Counted from the first letter of the stretch, positions 6,985 through 15,116 are shown. The stretch is DNA of 16,780 nt from Nanobdellota archaeon (GCA_018813725.1 JAHJBD010000052.1:1-16780), one strand, 5' to 3'. Program-made: numbers and translations. Notes: generated by a model not told the origin, from the letters alone.

Positions 6985-6992
6985 TTTTTATA
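6985..6992 (+). promoter_or_regulatory. TATA-like box for the thioredoxin-fold gene
   Basis: TTTTTATA is centred 26.5 bases before the ATG at 7015. Confidence 0.6.
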
Positions 6993-7014
6993 GATTATTC
7001 CAGTCTCATCAGGG

Positions 7015-7722
7015 ATGGCCAAAAAATCAAGAGTTCTGCCAACAAGAAAACAGATCTTTACTTTGGCGATAGTGCTTTCTTTATTCATGTATCTAGCTGG
7101 TGTTTTTTCAGGACTTTTTGCGAACAAGATAATGGAGAAAAAGGTTGAAGAGGATATTGGATTTCTCACAAGTTATACAGATATCGCTTCACTAGACCTT
7201 AAGAATATGCTTTTACAACAGCTCCTCATAGACCAGCTTCCAAACACATGCAGATCAACAGAGATTTATTTAGATAACCTTAGAAAGCAGCTTGAGCCTT
7301 ATTGGGAGAAGCTTCCTGCGAGAATGGAAAGCTATGACAAGCAGGGGAAAGCGACTGAACAGTATTTATCAATAAAAAGAGAATATATCAGGCTATCACT
7401 TAGGATATGGCTGATCGCTAAGCAGAACAGCGAGAGATGTGATTCAAGCTTGACACCGATACTATATTTCTACAGCGGAGAATGCGATACTTGCGTAAGG
7501 CAAGGTGAGATATTTGATGAATTGAACCAGAATATGAAAGAGGTAAACCAAAGCGTAGTAGTATTTCCTATAGACTTGAATTTTGAGGATGATAATGTTT
7601 ATTTCCTGAAAAAGTATTATAATGTTACTTCTGTGCCGACTTTAATAGTCGGAAATACTATCATGAGAGCAAATATCATCCCTGCCAAAAATATCGTCCA
7701 GGTTATTGAGAAGTATTATTAA
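7015..7722 (+). CDS. Membrane-anchored thioredoxin-fold protein
   Basis: The 235-residue protein has a basic N-terminus, one membrane helix (about 13-35), a helical stretch (about 45-135) and a C-terminal thioredoxin-like domain. That domain has the redox motif CDTC (157-160) after YFYSGE and a cis-proline in TSVPTLIV (P208). Topology rules place it outside the cytoplasm, so a role as a disulfide oxidant, reductant or isomerase is likely. Two extra cysteines (79 and 142) flank the helical part and could form a disulfide. The stop codon directly abuts that of the convergent GT-C gene, with no base between them. Confidence 0.8.
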   Translation: MAKKSRVLPTRKQIFTLAIVLSLFMYLAGVFSGLFANKIMEKKVEEDIGFLTSYTDIASLDLKNMLLQQLLIDQLPNTCRSTEIYLDNLRKQLEPYWEKLPARMESYDKQGKATEQYLSIKREYIRLSLRIWLIAKQNSERCDSSLTPILYFYSGECDTCVRQGEIFDELNQNMKEVNQSVVVFPIDLNFEDDNVYFLKKYYNVTSVPTLIVGNTIMRANIIPAKNIVQVIEKYY

Positions 7723-9024
7723 TCAGATAACTTTCTTGATTATGTATTCTGCTGTCTCAATGTCGCATTTCCTGCAGTCACAGCTTATCTGGTTGATGTA
7801 TTTAAGATATGCAATAGGGTCGTCAAAGGCCTGCAGGTTTTCTTTTATTGATTCTAGCCTGTATTGATATGGCATCCCATAGTTACCATTGATGCATTCT
7901 TGCTCTGAAACAAAATTTGTGAAATGGAGGCTGAATACAAATTGGTGCAGGACAATAATGAACAGTATGAAATATCCAACATACTTGATATTTGGCCTTT
8001 TTATCAAAGAAGCTGCTGCTAATCCGATAATGATAAAAGATATGGGCAACAGTGACGTGAAATAATTTGTATCAATTGTCGGAACTTTGCTGATAGAGAG
8101 GTAAATAATGCCTAGCAGGAACCATAGAGAGAATATTCTAAATTTTGTTGTTGCTATATAAACCAAGGATAATAACAAGACAATCATAGCTAGTATATCA
8201 AGAGCATAAAGGTATTTTAAGCTTGAGATAAAGATAGGGAAGGTTGTGCCAAAATCACCTTCAAACCCGGCTGTTGAGACCATCTTAAAGGGTATGACAA
8301 AGGCATTCGGATGAAAATAATGCTCATCTGATTTTTCAAGAAGAATATTTACGTCAGAAAAATTATTCTTAAGCTCAAAGACTGCATAGGGAACTGTTGT
8401 AACAATAAATAATAAGCATCCAAAAGCAAGATATCTTTTATCTATCTTTCTTATATTAGGGATCATCAAAAACAGTGCAGGCAGAGCGATATAGCTAAGA
8501 GACAAGTGCAACTGAAGCAGGATACCAAGGCAGGCCAAAGCATATGCTATGTGGTGCTTTTTCTTCGTGAATATTGAATTATGCACAAACAGCAGAAATA
8601 AGAAGATAAATATGGCTGCAAGATTTACATCCCAGAGTTTTCTTGAGAAGACGACCTGCCATGGATTGATCGCAAAAAGCAAAGCTGCAATCACTGCAGC
8701 TTTTTCATTAAACAGTTTCTTAACAAACAAGAAACATACAAAGGTTGCCAGCACATTTGATAGCGCGATAAAAACTGTGGCTACTACTGGATCTTTTGAG
8801 AGTGAATAGGGTATTGCTATAAGATAGATAAATACAGGCGGATAATTAAGCCCTGTTGTGCCTCGAAGAGCTGTAAGTGGGATCTCGTGGTTTTCAACAA
8901 AACTCAAGGCCTTGAATGAGTTTAATGCTTCGTCTCCTTTAAATTCCATATAGTTTATGTTATGAAGCCTTAAGAACAATGAGATGATGAGAATCAGGAT
9001 CAAGAGCTTGTTGATTTTCTGCAT
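7723..9024 (-). CDS. GT-C family membrane glycosyltransferase (PMT/ArnT-like)
   Basis: The 433-residue polytopic protein starts with a membrane helix followed by an outer loop with FKGDEA (D31-E32), the acidic motif of the first loop in GT39/GT83-type GT-C enzymes. YPPVFIYLIAIPY, a typical second feature of this group, comes next, then about ten further hydrophobic segments. GT-C enzymes transfer sugars from polyprenyl-phosphate donors on the outer face. The tail (about 370-433) is outside the membrane and carries four cysteines (C377, C415, C417, C420). The exact donor and acceptor are unknown. It has its own TATA-like box, so it is probably separate from the long glycan operon, although it lies only 33 bases beyond it. 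Confidence 0.8.
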   Translation of the reverse strand: MQKINKLLILILIISLFLRLHNINYMEFKGDEALNSFKALSFVENHEIPLTALRGTTGLNYPPVFIYLIAIPYSLSKDPVVATVFIALSNVLATFVCFLFVKKLFNEKAAVIAALLFAINPWQVVFSRKLWDVNLAAIFIFLFLLFVHNSIFTKKKHHIAYALACLGILLQLHLSLSYIALPALFLMIPNIRKIDKRYLAFGCLLFIVTTVPYAVFELKNNFSDVNILLEKSDEHYFHPNAFVIPFKMVSTAGFEGDFGTTFPIFISSLKYLYALDILAMIVLLLSLVYIATTKFRIFSLWFLLGIIYLSISKVPTIDTNYFTSLLPISFIIIGLAAASLIKRPNIKYVGYFILFIIVLHQFVFSLHFTNFVSEQECINGNYGMPYQYRLESIKENLQAFDDPIAYLKYINQISCDCRKCDIETAEYIIKKVI

Positions 9025-9045
9025 GAAGAGATATACTGGAACAGG

Positions 9046-9054
9046 ATTTAAAAA
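9046..9054 (-). promoter_or_regulatory. TATA-like box for the ArnT-like GT-C gene
   Basis: The top strand reads ATTTAAAAA, centred 26 bases from the ATG at 9024. It sits just after the stop codon of the previous gene (9058-9060). Confidence 0.55.
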
Positions 9055-9057
9055 GAT

Positions 9058-10428
9058 TTATCTTTCAAAGATATAATGCCTGCAGCTGCCTTGTTCCTGA
9101 TGATAGATTAGAGTCAGAGTAGTGTTTAGAGAGCTGATAAGCTGGCCTGTTTTTAGGATACATCCTGTGTCTGACTCAGGGCAAGGCATTATGTCACAAG
9201 TATTTATCAATACAGCATTAGCCTCATCCACCTTTCCTTGCAATTGTTCTATCTTTCCAGAATAATATAATGGGTAATAGATCAATTCCTGTGCTTTTTT
9301 TTCTGAGTAGACTATGAAACTTGGGTTAGATATCCAGATGCCTTCTGTAATCTCTGTCTTACCCATATAATCATAGAAAGAATCAAGATTGTCATCATAC
9401 TGATCATACATTATTGTTGAAGCTGATTGTATAACAAAGACTATCAAGATGACTGAGAGAACAGCGAATTTTGCTCTCTTGAAAAGATTGGCAAAATTTG
9501 TGATGCCATCAGCTGTTAGCATGAACATGAATGGAAGGACTGCAATCAGCAGCCTCATCTCTTTGTGCTTTTCAGTAAGATAAAGTATGAAAGGGAAAAG
9601 GAAAAGAACTGATATGATAATATGATTGAATTTTTTCTTTATAGAGATAAACAAGAGGCCAATAATCGCAAACACTGTAAAATAATTCTGCTTCATCAGA
9701 TTGACAAAATAGAAATTAAATGGCTGATGAAATATCCAGCCAGTATTTCTTGTCATGTATGCCTGGATAAGGAATGGTTCAAATGGGTTTTTGTAGAGAA
9801 TGTAGTTTATTATCAAGAAGATTAAGACAGGCAAACCAAAACTGCTGGAAAGAATCAGCGTATCTTTGAAGCTTGCTTTCTTTTTGACAAGGTAATAAGC
9901 ATAAACCAAGAATATTGGGATAATACAGAATAACTGGAAAAAACGGGTCATAAATGCGATACTAAGGAATAAGCCTGAGAGTAAGTGCTTTTTGTTAAAG
10001 AAATAATATATGCCGAGCATAAGAAAGAATGTTGAAGGTATCTCTGAAAACAGGATGTTGTTAAACCTTAGAAATGTTGAGAATACTGAAATGAAGAGAC
10101 TTGATAAAAAAGCAACCTCTTTGTTAAAGATCTTTGCTGAGATAAGATATGTTAAAGAGATTATGCCGAGACTGAAAAGGGTAATCAGGATCTTGCCTAC
10201 TAGTATGCTGTCCAGACCGATTCTCCAGAAAAATCCTAGTATTAATGGCCAGACTAATGGCCTATTGGGCTCCCATAATCCAACCTTGCCAAAAGACCAG
10301 ATGTATTTACCCATCTCAATATAGACCGAGGAATCCCACCAAAGGTCGTGCGGTGTGATAAGAGACTTGATCCTGATCAAAAGTGATATTCCGATGACAA
10401 TCCACAAAAGATTATATTTCTTATTCAT
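9058..10428 (-). CDS. GT-C family membrane glycosyltransferase with an HKExR motif
   Basis: The 456-residue polytopic protein has the first-loop acidic motif in DLWWDSSVYIEMGKYI (D28, D32) and about ten membrane segments. At 288-292 it has HKEMR followed by LLIAVLPFM, which resembles the HKExRF loop motif of Alg9/PIG-B-type (GT22) mannosyltransferases; this similarity is from recall. Residues from about 340 on form an outer domain of about 115 residues with four cysteines (C411, C416, C423, C449), plausibly disulfide bonded. It should act on the outer face with a lipid-linked sugar donor. Its ATG overlaps the end of the upstream GT2 gene by 8 bases, so translation is coupled. Confidence 0.78.
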   Translation of the reverse strand: MNKKYNLLWIVIGISLLIRIKSLITPHDLWWDSSVYIEMGKYIWSFGKVGLWEPNRPLVWPLILGFFWRIGLDSILVGKILITLFSLGIISLTYLISAKIFNKEVAFLSSLFISVFSTFLRFNNILFSEIPSTFFLMLGIYYFFNKKHLLSGLFLSIAFMTRFFQLFCIIPIFLVYAYYLVKKKASFKDTLILSSSFGLPVLIFLIINYILYKNPFEPFLIQAYMTRNTGWIFHQPFNFYFVNLMKQNYFTVFAIIGLLFISIKKKFNHIIISVLFLFPFILYLTEKHKEMRLLIAVLPFMFMLTADGITNFANLFKRAKFAVLSVILIVFVIQSASTIMYDQYDDNLDSFYDYMGKTEITEGIWISNPSFIVYSEKKAQELIYYPLYYSGKIEQLQGKVDEANAVLINTCDIMPCPESDTGCILKTGQLISSLNTTLTLIYHQEQGSCRHYIFER

Positions 10429-11674
10429 TCTTTTTCCAGATATTATGCTGGTCCTTTCTAAAATATTCTGGCAATGAGATTATGTAGATGAACATTATCA
10501 ACAGCCAATAAGGTGACATGAAAAATAATGCAATCAGGTGCAATAAGTCAAACTTTCTTGAATATTTCAATATTGCATAGATGTAGAGAGGATATGTCAA
10601 AAGTGTGCTCAGTATGCCTGCTGCACTTACCAATGTCAGGGGAGTTTGCCCTAGCATGATGCTTATAGTCCATTTGACAAACCCTACAACTGAGAGCCAT
10701 TCGAAAAAGAATTTTAGTACAAGCCAGTTAAAGTATATGCCTTTGGCCACAAAGTACTGGAAATATCCAGTGGCAATCTGGTATACTGTAAAGCTGCCCA
10801 TTATAACTGCCTGAGCATAGTTGAAAAGGAAAAGGGGAAGAGTATAGATGTCAATTATAGCTTTATTTAGCCTGAGATGCTTTTTGAATATGTCAATTAT
10901 CCCCCTGGCAAGACGGGTCCTTTGCCTGAGAAATCCTTTTGCATCATATGGCATGTTTGTCTCTGCTATTGCCTTTGAGGAAAATCCAATCTTGTAGCCT
11001 TTTCTGATAAGCCTGATAGTAACATCAATATCTTCTGAAAAGCCTTTTGTGCTAAAACCCCCTACTTCAAGCAGCTCTTTTTTTCTGTAAACACTCAGTG
11101 GACCAGGAGTCACTATGTTAGCATTAAGTTTTGAGAATATCCTCCTTATCAAGGAGTTGTATAACTGTTCAAGGTCAAGCCAGATACAGATAAAATGCTT
11201 ACGGTTCTTGACACGCACTATGCATGCAGCAGCTGCAACTTTCTTTCTCTCAACTTCTTTTGAGGTTTCCACTAATGCGTCTTTGTGGACAAAACTATCA
11301 CCATCAACTATGGCGATGAGTTCGCCTTTTGAGACAGCGATCGCCTGGTTTAAAGAATCAGATTTGCCGGTGTGTTTTTTTCTTATCAGCAAGACCTCTT
11401 TGAATTCTGAAGCAATATCCGCAGTATGGTCTTTGCTGCCATCATCAACCACTATTATCTCTTTGGTACCGTCAAAATCAGCGTTGATCACTGACCTGAT
11501 GCATTCTCTGATATATCTCTCCTCATTATGGGCTGGGATTATCACTGAGATGCTTGAAAAATGCTTATGGAACTTTGGCTTCTTTAGTTTTACAAAAAGC
11601 AGAACATAGTATGAAACAACAACCAGTAAAAAAACTACAGTGATGGTTGTAGGCAGAAATTCAAAACTAGCCAT
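10421..11674 (-). CDS. Membrane GT2 glycosyltransferase (PgaC/BcsA-like), variant QxxRL
   Basis: The 417-residue protein has an N-terminal membrane helix (about 10-29), a cytoplasmic GT-A domain and about four to five C-terminal helices. Catalytic motifs are VVDDGS (D77, D78), VDGDS (D124-D126), TPGPLSVYR and SED (213-215). The last processive motif, normally QxxRW, reads QRTRLARG (Q251 and R254 kept, Trp replaced by Leu). This places it with inverting membrane synthases of beta-linked polysaccharides, such as poly-N-acetylglucosamine, but the Trp to Leu change makes processivity uncertain. It overlaps the neighbouring GT2 gene upstream by 8 bases and the GT-C gene downstream by 8 bases. Confidence 0.85.
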   Translation of the reverse strand: MASFEFLPTTITVVFLLVVVSYYVLLFVKLKKPKFHKHFSSISVIIPAHNEERYIRECIRSVINADFDGTKEIIVVDDGSKDHTADIASEFKEVLLIRKKHTGKSDSLNQAIAVSKGELIAIVDGDSFVHKDALVETSKEVERKKVAAAACIVRVKNRKHFICIWLDLEQLYNSLIRRIFSKLNANIVTPGPLSVYRKKELLEVGGFSTKGFSEDIDVTIRLIRKGYKIGFSSKAIAETNMPYDAKGFLRQRTRLARGIIDIFKKHLRLNKAIIDIYTLPLFLFNYAQAVIMGSFTVYQIATGYFQYFVAKGIYFNWLVLKFFFEWLSVVGFVKWTISIMLGQTPLTLVSAAGILSTLLTYPLYIYAILKYSRKFDLLHLIALFFMSPYWLLIMFIYIISLPEYFRKDQHNIWKKNE

Positions 11675-12917
11675 TTTTTATGATTTCTTCATTGCCGATC
11701 TTAGGTGTACAATACCAGTTGAGCTTGCTGTTGAACATCGCTTTTGTAAAAGCTACTGAACTTGAGACAGCGATGACAAGCCCCATGGTAAACATCGATA
11801 ATATAAGATATTTGAACTCGTTAAGTTTGTTTCTCTTGATCAATGCCACAAGGCCCATGAACAAGAACCCTGCAGTGAGCACCATCCTTATCCAGAATTG
11901 CGTCAGGTCGCCTAATGTAAAAAGCCTCAGTTCGCCTAAGAACCAGCCGCCAAAACCAAAGAGGGTCATAAGGACAACCACTATAGTTGAGAAGTTTGAA
12001 AGCGTGATAAAACCTATAACAAATTTCTGCTTAAATGTAAGACATTTTGTAAACATTATCTTTTTCCAGTTGTCAAAAAATACTCTTGCGTTGCCATAGC
12101 ACCATCTCATCTGCTGCTTGATAAAGCTTTCAAAGGTATCTGGAACTTCACTTGGAGTTTCATAATCAACATAGACTGTCTTATAACCTGCAATGAGAAG
12201 CTTTACACTCAATTCTGAATCTTCTGTTATACTGTGTATGTTCCAGCCGCCTACCTTGTCAAATGCTGAGCGCCTAAGCGCCCCTGCAGTACCGCAAAAG
12301 AATACGCAATTGATCTTATTATTGATAGGAAGCACTATAGTGTGGTAGATGAGCAGCAGATAAGAAGCGAACCTAGTTATCAGGTTTGTGTCTGAATTGT
12401 AGAACCCCTGCCTTGTCTGGACTATTGCAACATTTGGATCACTAAAAGGCTGCACAATCTTTTTTAGGAAAGGTTTCTTAGGCATCCAGTCTGCGTCAAA
12501 AACAACAATTATCTCTCCTTTGGTTATCTTCATCGCGTTCTGAAGAGCGCCTGGCTTGTAACCTACCCTGTTGTCCCTATGGATATATTTGATAAAACCA
12601 GGATTTTCATCTGCAAATTTCTTCAGTATGCTTTGCGTCTTGGTGTTTGTGCTGTCATCAACGATGATGATCTCATATTTATCTTTAGGATAATCAAATT
12701 TCATGCAGTGTCTGACGCATCTTGCCCCGATAGGATCATTGAATGTAGGGACATGGACAGTGACAAAAGGGAGCTTTTTTAGCGGTTTTTGTGGTGTTGT
12801 ATCTTTCCTGTCAATAAGAAGATTGATCAAAGTGAGGACAAAAAATAAGATCGAAAAGAATACCACTGGAAGAAGCGCTAGATTATAGAAGAATAATGAG
12901 ACGTCGTAAATGGTCAT
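11667..12917 (-). CDS. Membrane GT2 glycosyltransferase (cellulose synthase-like), complete D,D,D,QxxRW
   Basis: The 416-residue protein has a membrane helix (about 7-35), a GT-A domain and about four C-terminal helices. Motifs are IIVDDSTN (D87, D88), FDADWMPK (D141-D143), FFCGTAGALRR (206-216), TEDSELSVKL (231-240) and QQMRW (268-272), the full set for processive GT2 synthases. This resembles cellulose synthase-like and CslA-type enzymes, so it may polymerise a glycan at the membrane. The sugar cannot be deduced. It sits next to a second, non-identical GT2 enzyme; two synthases in a row may build alternating or successive linkages. Its ATG overlaps the upstream gene by 4 bases (ATGA). Confidence 0.87.
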   Translation of the reverse strand: MTIYDVSLFFYNLALLPVVFFSILFFVLTLINLLIDRKDTTPQKPLKKLPFVTVHVPTFNDPIGARCVRHCMKFDYPKDKYEIIIVDDSTNTKTQSILKKFADENPGFIKYIHRDNRVGYKPGALQNAMKITKGEIIVVFDADWMPKKPFLKKIVQPFSDPNVAIVQTRQGFYNSDTNLITRFASYLLLIYHTIVLPINNKINCVFFCGTAGALRRSAFDKVGGWNIHSITEDSELSVKLLIAGYKTVYVDYETPSEVPDTFESFIKQQMRWCYGNARVFFDNWKKIMFTKCLTFKQKFVIGFITLSNFSTIVVVLMTLFGFGGWFLGELRLFTLGDLTQFWIRMVLTAGFLFMGLVALIKRNKLNEFKYLILSMFTMGLVIAVSSSVAFTKAMFNSKLNWYCTPKIGNEEIIKNG

Positions 12918-13642
12918 ACCGGGTCACCTACCCTAAAAAGGTATTGCTTGATTGATTTTGAAAGTGTTGGATAGCTTGGCAGGCCGTCCATTATGTTATT
13001 GTCTGTGCCGCCAATACCAAGGTAAAACCTCTGCTTTTTTCCGATAATGCCCTGATTTTTTATCTCTAGGATATCATATCTCATCTCTTCTTGCTCCTGG
13101 CTGATGCAATTGTCCATCTCTTCTGTTGAGATGTTATATTTGTCAAGGTAGTACTCAGGCCCTTGTTTTGTTGTGAGCGCATCAAAATAAAAATCATAAT
13201 ATATCTCAGGGTCTAACTTTGCAACGCACAAAAAGGTTTTCACATACCTGTACCTTCCTGTCTTTTGCTGATAATCTTCCTCAGTGATATAGTGTTTCTG
13301 ATAATACTTAATCTTTTGCGTGTTTATAAATTCTTCCCTTATCTTCTGAAAATCTTCATTGAAGAAGTCTGCTGAATCTTGAGATTCTATGTCAAGATAG
13401 GCTATAAATGTAACGCTGGCATTTTCGCTGCCAAGAAAAGGTATCCAGTCAACATTAGGATCTCTTGGAGCATCGTACAGATAATTTATGTTTTTAATGT
13501 CCAAAAGGCTGCTTACCCCTGGATTATTTGGGTTCATGCTGAGTTCTCTTTTGTACAGAACAAAACCAGCAACTGTCAGATAAGCTAATATAAATGCGAT
13601 TATTATGAAGTTAAATATGGCTTGATTTCTTTTCTTTGCCAT
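12914..13642 (-). CDS. DsbA-like membrane-anchored protein lacking the CxxC active site
   Basis: The 242-residue protein has an N-terminal membrane helix (about 9-30) and a DsbA/thioredoxin-4-like outer domain. The stretch PFLGSENASVTFIAYLDIE (68-86) matches the start of that domain, but the position usually held by CPYC reads SQDS (87-90), so both catalytic cysteines are serines. The C-terminal part, where a GTPTFF cis-Pro loop would be expected, reads GKKQRFYLGIGG. Two other cysteines remain (C139 and C179), at places where extra cysteines occur in archaeal DsbA-like proteins. A redox role is unlikely; a binding or scaffold role is inferred. It lies between a Yip1-like gene and GT2 synthases in one operon, starting four bases after the previous stop. 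Confidence 0.7.
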   Translation of the reverse strand: MAKKRNQAIFNFIIIAFILAYLTVAGFVLYKRELSMNPNNPGVSSLLDIKNINYLYDAPRDPNVDWIPFLGSENASVTFIAYLDIESQDSADFFNEDFQKIREEFINTQKIKYYQKHYITEEDYQQKTGRYRYVKTFLCVAKLDPEIYYDFYFDALTTKQGPEYYLDKYNISTEEMDNCISQEQEEMRYDILEIKNQGIIGKKQRFYLGIGGTDNNIMDGLPSYPTLSKSIKQYLFRVGDPV

Positions 13643-13646
13643 AATC

Positions 13647-14165
13647 TCACTCTCTCTCTTCCAGTGAACCTCTTGAGATGCCGTGTGACCTCTTGCCCCT
13701 GATACCTACTGCAAAGAGGAAGATTGACCAGACTATCAAGGTTATTGCAAGAAAAGGTATCCATCCGAACAATATGATAGGGTAGGCAGAGTACAGCATT
13801 ATTTTTAGAAATTCAGTATATTTGTGCTTTCTAAAGAATCTGTAAGCAATGGCGCTGACAATCAATAGTATGAATGTTCCTGATAGAAAGTAAACAAACA
13901 CATAAGCAAATGATTCAGATATAAGATAGTTAAGGAATGCTGGGTAATCAATCTGCACTGTCCTTGTCAAGTCAAAGTATACTGTCCTTACTAGGCCGAT
14001 AACAAAATTGAATAATGCAGCAACAAAAGACAAAAGCAGCAATAGCTTTAGGTAATTTCCCACAACTTCTTCAAGTGTCTGTTTCTTTAGGTTAGCAAAC
14101 CCTTGTGTTGGATCAGATAGCAATACTGCTCCTTGTTTTATAGAATTCTTTATTGTGTTTGCCAT
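13647..14165 (-). CDS. Yip1-domain-like membrane protein
   Basis: The 172-residue protein has an N-terminal cytoplasmic segment with SDPTQGFANLKK (17-28), like the DP-x-x-x-F start of Yip1-family domains, then about four to five membrane helices (about 38-60, 87-110, 120-155). The stretch YSAYPIILFGWIPFLAI (125-141) is also typical of that family. The tail is basic and polar. In bacteria and archaea the family has no settled function. It is the first gene of the glycan operon, with a TATA-like box 26 bases before the ATG at 14165, so it may help organise the membrane enzymes encoded downstream; that is inference. Confidence 0.7.
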   Translation of the reverse strand: MANTIKNSIKQGAVLLSDPTQGFANLKKQTLEEVVGNYLKLLLLLSFVAALFNFVIGLVRTVYFDLTRTVQIDYPAFLNYLISESFAYVFVYFLSGTFILLIVSAIAYRFFRKHKYTEFLKIMLYSAYPIILFGWIPFLAITLIVWSIFLFAVGIRGKRSHGISRGSLEERE

Positions 14166-14186
14166 ATGCCAAAGAAAACCAGAATC

Positions 14187-14195
14187 ATATAAAAA
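14187..14195 (-). promoter_or_regulatory. TATA-like box for the five-gene glycan operon
   Basis: The top strand reads ATATAAAAA, centred 26 bases before the ATG at 14165. It lies 15 bases outside the left end of the MITE-like element. Confidence 0.6.
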
Positions 14196-14201
14196 CTTAA
14201 C

Positions 14202-14210
14202 TATCTCTCA
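14202..14210. repeat. Left half of the likely target-site duplication
   Basis: TATCTCTCA here pairs with TATCTCA at 14374-14380. They differ by a TC insertion, so the call is tentative. Confidence 0.4.
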
Positions 14211-14373
14211 GAGCCTGTCCCAAATCTCACATGGTTCGGGTTGCCATCTAATTTGCTTCTAGCTAGAAACATGTATAAATGACATTCTCCGACGGATTCA
14301 ACCCTCTTGTCAGTTAACTGTTTAAGTACAATAAGCTTATGGAATGATGGCAACCATTATTTGGGACAGACCC
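14211..14373. mobile_element. MITE-like element with terminal inverted repeats
   Basis: The 163-bp segment begins GAGCCTGTCCCAAAT (14211-14225) and ends with the inverse complement of GGGTCTGTCCCAAAT (14359-14373), a 15-bp pair with two mismatches. Subterminal copies of ATGGTTGCCATC occur too: ATGGTT...GCCATC at 14231-14248, interrupted by six extra bases, and its complement at 14346-14357. The right end is followed by TATCTCA and the left end preceded by TATCTCTCA, a likely imperfect target duplication. No transposase gene is present, so it would depend on an enzyme elsewhere. It sits between two divergent promoters. Confidence 0.65.
14257..14340. repeat. Three perfect palindromes inside the MITE-like element
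   Basis: TTCTAGCTAGAA (14257-14268), CAGTTAACTG (14311-14320) and ATAAGCTTAT (14331-14340) are each exact self-complements. Confidence 0.75.
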
Positions 14374-14380
14374 TATCTCA
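14374..14380. repeat. Right half of the likely target-site duplication
   Basis: TATCTCA directly follows the right terminal inverted repeat; see the partner at 14202-14210. Confidence 0.4.
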
Positions 14381-14391
14381 ATAACAAAAAG

Positions 14392-14399
14392 TATAAATA
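14392..14399 (+). promoter_or_regulatory. TATA-like box for radB
   Basis: TATAAATA is centred 27.5 bases before the ATG at 14423, just outside the MITE-like element. Confidence 0.65.
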
Positions 14400-14422
14400 A
14401 AAAACCATATTGTTAGTGTGAT

Positions 14423-15103
14423 ATGGAAAGCTTGGTTGCAACTGGATCTCATTTTCTGGATTCTTTGCTTAATGGGGGTTATGAAAAAGATATCATAACG
14501 ACTCTTTATGGGCCAGCTGCATCTGGAAAGACCTTATTATGCATGCTGCCAGTAATAGGTATTGCAAGGCAAGGGAAAAAAACCATATATATTGACACTG
14601 AGGGCGGATTTTCCATAGAAAGGTTAAAGCAGTTAGCTCCTGATTATGAAGAGGTCATAAAGAATATCGTATTTTTCAGGCCAACCAATTTTAAGGAACA
14701 GAAAGATGCGTTTGAGAAACTGAAAGATGCTATGAATGATAACATCGGTCTGATAGTCGTTGACAGCATTGCCATGCTTTATAGGATTGAGCTTGGACAG
14801 AGCAAAGATGTCTATGATGTAAACAAGGACCTTGGCCTGCAGCTGTCTTTTTTGACAGAGATCGCCAGGAAAAAGAACATACCGATAATAATCACAAACC
14901 AGGTGTATGCAGATTTTGATAACAAGGATAATGTGAAGATGGTTGGCGGAGATATACTCAAATACGGCTCAAAATGCCTTATTGAGCTCAAAAAGATGCA
15001 CAGGGACAAAAGGATTGCCATAGTCAAGAAGCACAGGAGTATTGAGTCTGAAAGGGCCGTAGTTTTTAGGATAGTAAATAAGGGTATAGAGGAAGGAGAT
15101 TAA
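14423..15103 (+). CDS. radB: RadB, archaeal RecA/RadA paralogue
   Basis: The 226-residue protein is a single RecA-type ATPase core without the N-terminal helix-hairpin-helix domain of RadA, which defines RadB. Walker A is GPAASGKT (30-37), Walker B is LIVVD (110-114), and IDTEGGFS (57-64) is the usual strand of this family. ITNQVY (157-162) corresponds to the DNA-binding loop-adjacent motif and VKKHRS (201-206) to the C-terminal segment of RadB. Archaeal RadB binds ATP with weak hydrolysis and assists homologous recombination. It has its own promoter and appears to be a single gene: the next gene has a separate TATA-like box starting six bases after the stop. Confidence 0.92.
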   Translation: MESLVATGSHFLDSLLNGGYEKDIITTLYGPAASGKTLLCMLPVIGIARQGKKTIYIDTEGGFSIERLKQLAPDYEEVIKNIVFFRPTNFKEQKDAFEKLKDAMNDNIGLIVVDSIAMLYRIELGQSKDVYDVNKDLGLQLSFLTEIARKKNIPIIITNQVYADFDNKDNVKMVGGDILKYGSKCLIELKKMHRDKRIAIVKKHRSIESERAVVFRIVNKGIEEGD

Positions 15104-15108
15104 AAAGG

Positions 15109-15116
15109 TTTTTAAA
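15109..15116 (+). promoter_or_regulatory. TATA-like box for the carboxyltransferase gene
   Basis: TTTTTAAA is centred 24.5 bases before the ATG at 15137 and 27.5 bases before the ATG at 15140. The usual spacing in this window favours 15140. Confidence 0.5.

Noticed and set aside
11115..11609. Open frame of 164 codons on the plus strand
   Set aside because: It is antisense to the GT2 gene with intact motifs, and its composition reflects that gene read in reverse.
14211..14373. Structured RNA gene in the radB upstream gap
   Set aside because: The inverted termini with flanking direct repeats fit a mobile element better, and no promoter reading into it is evident.
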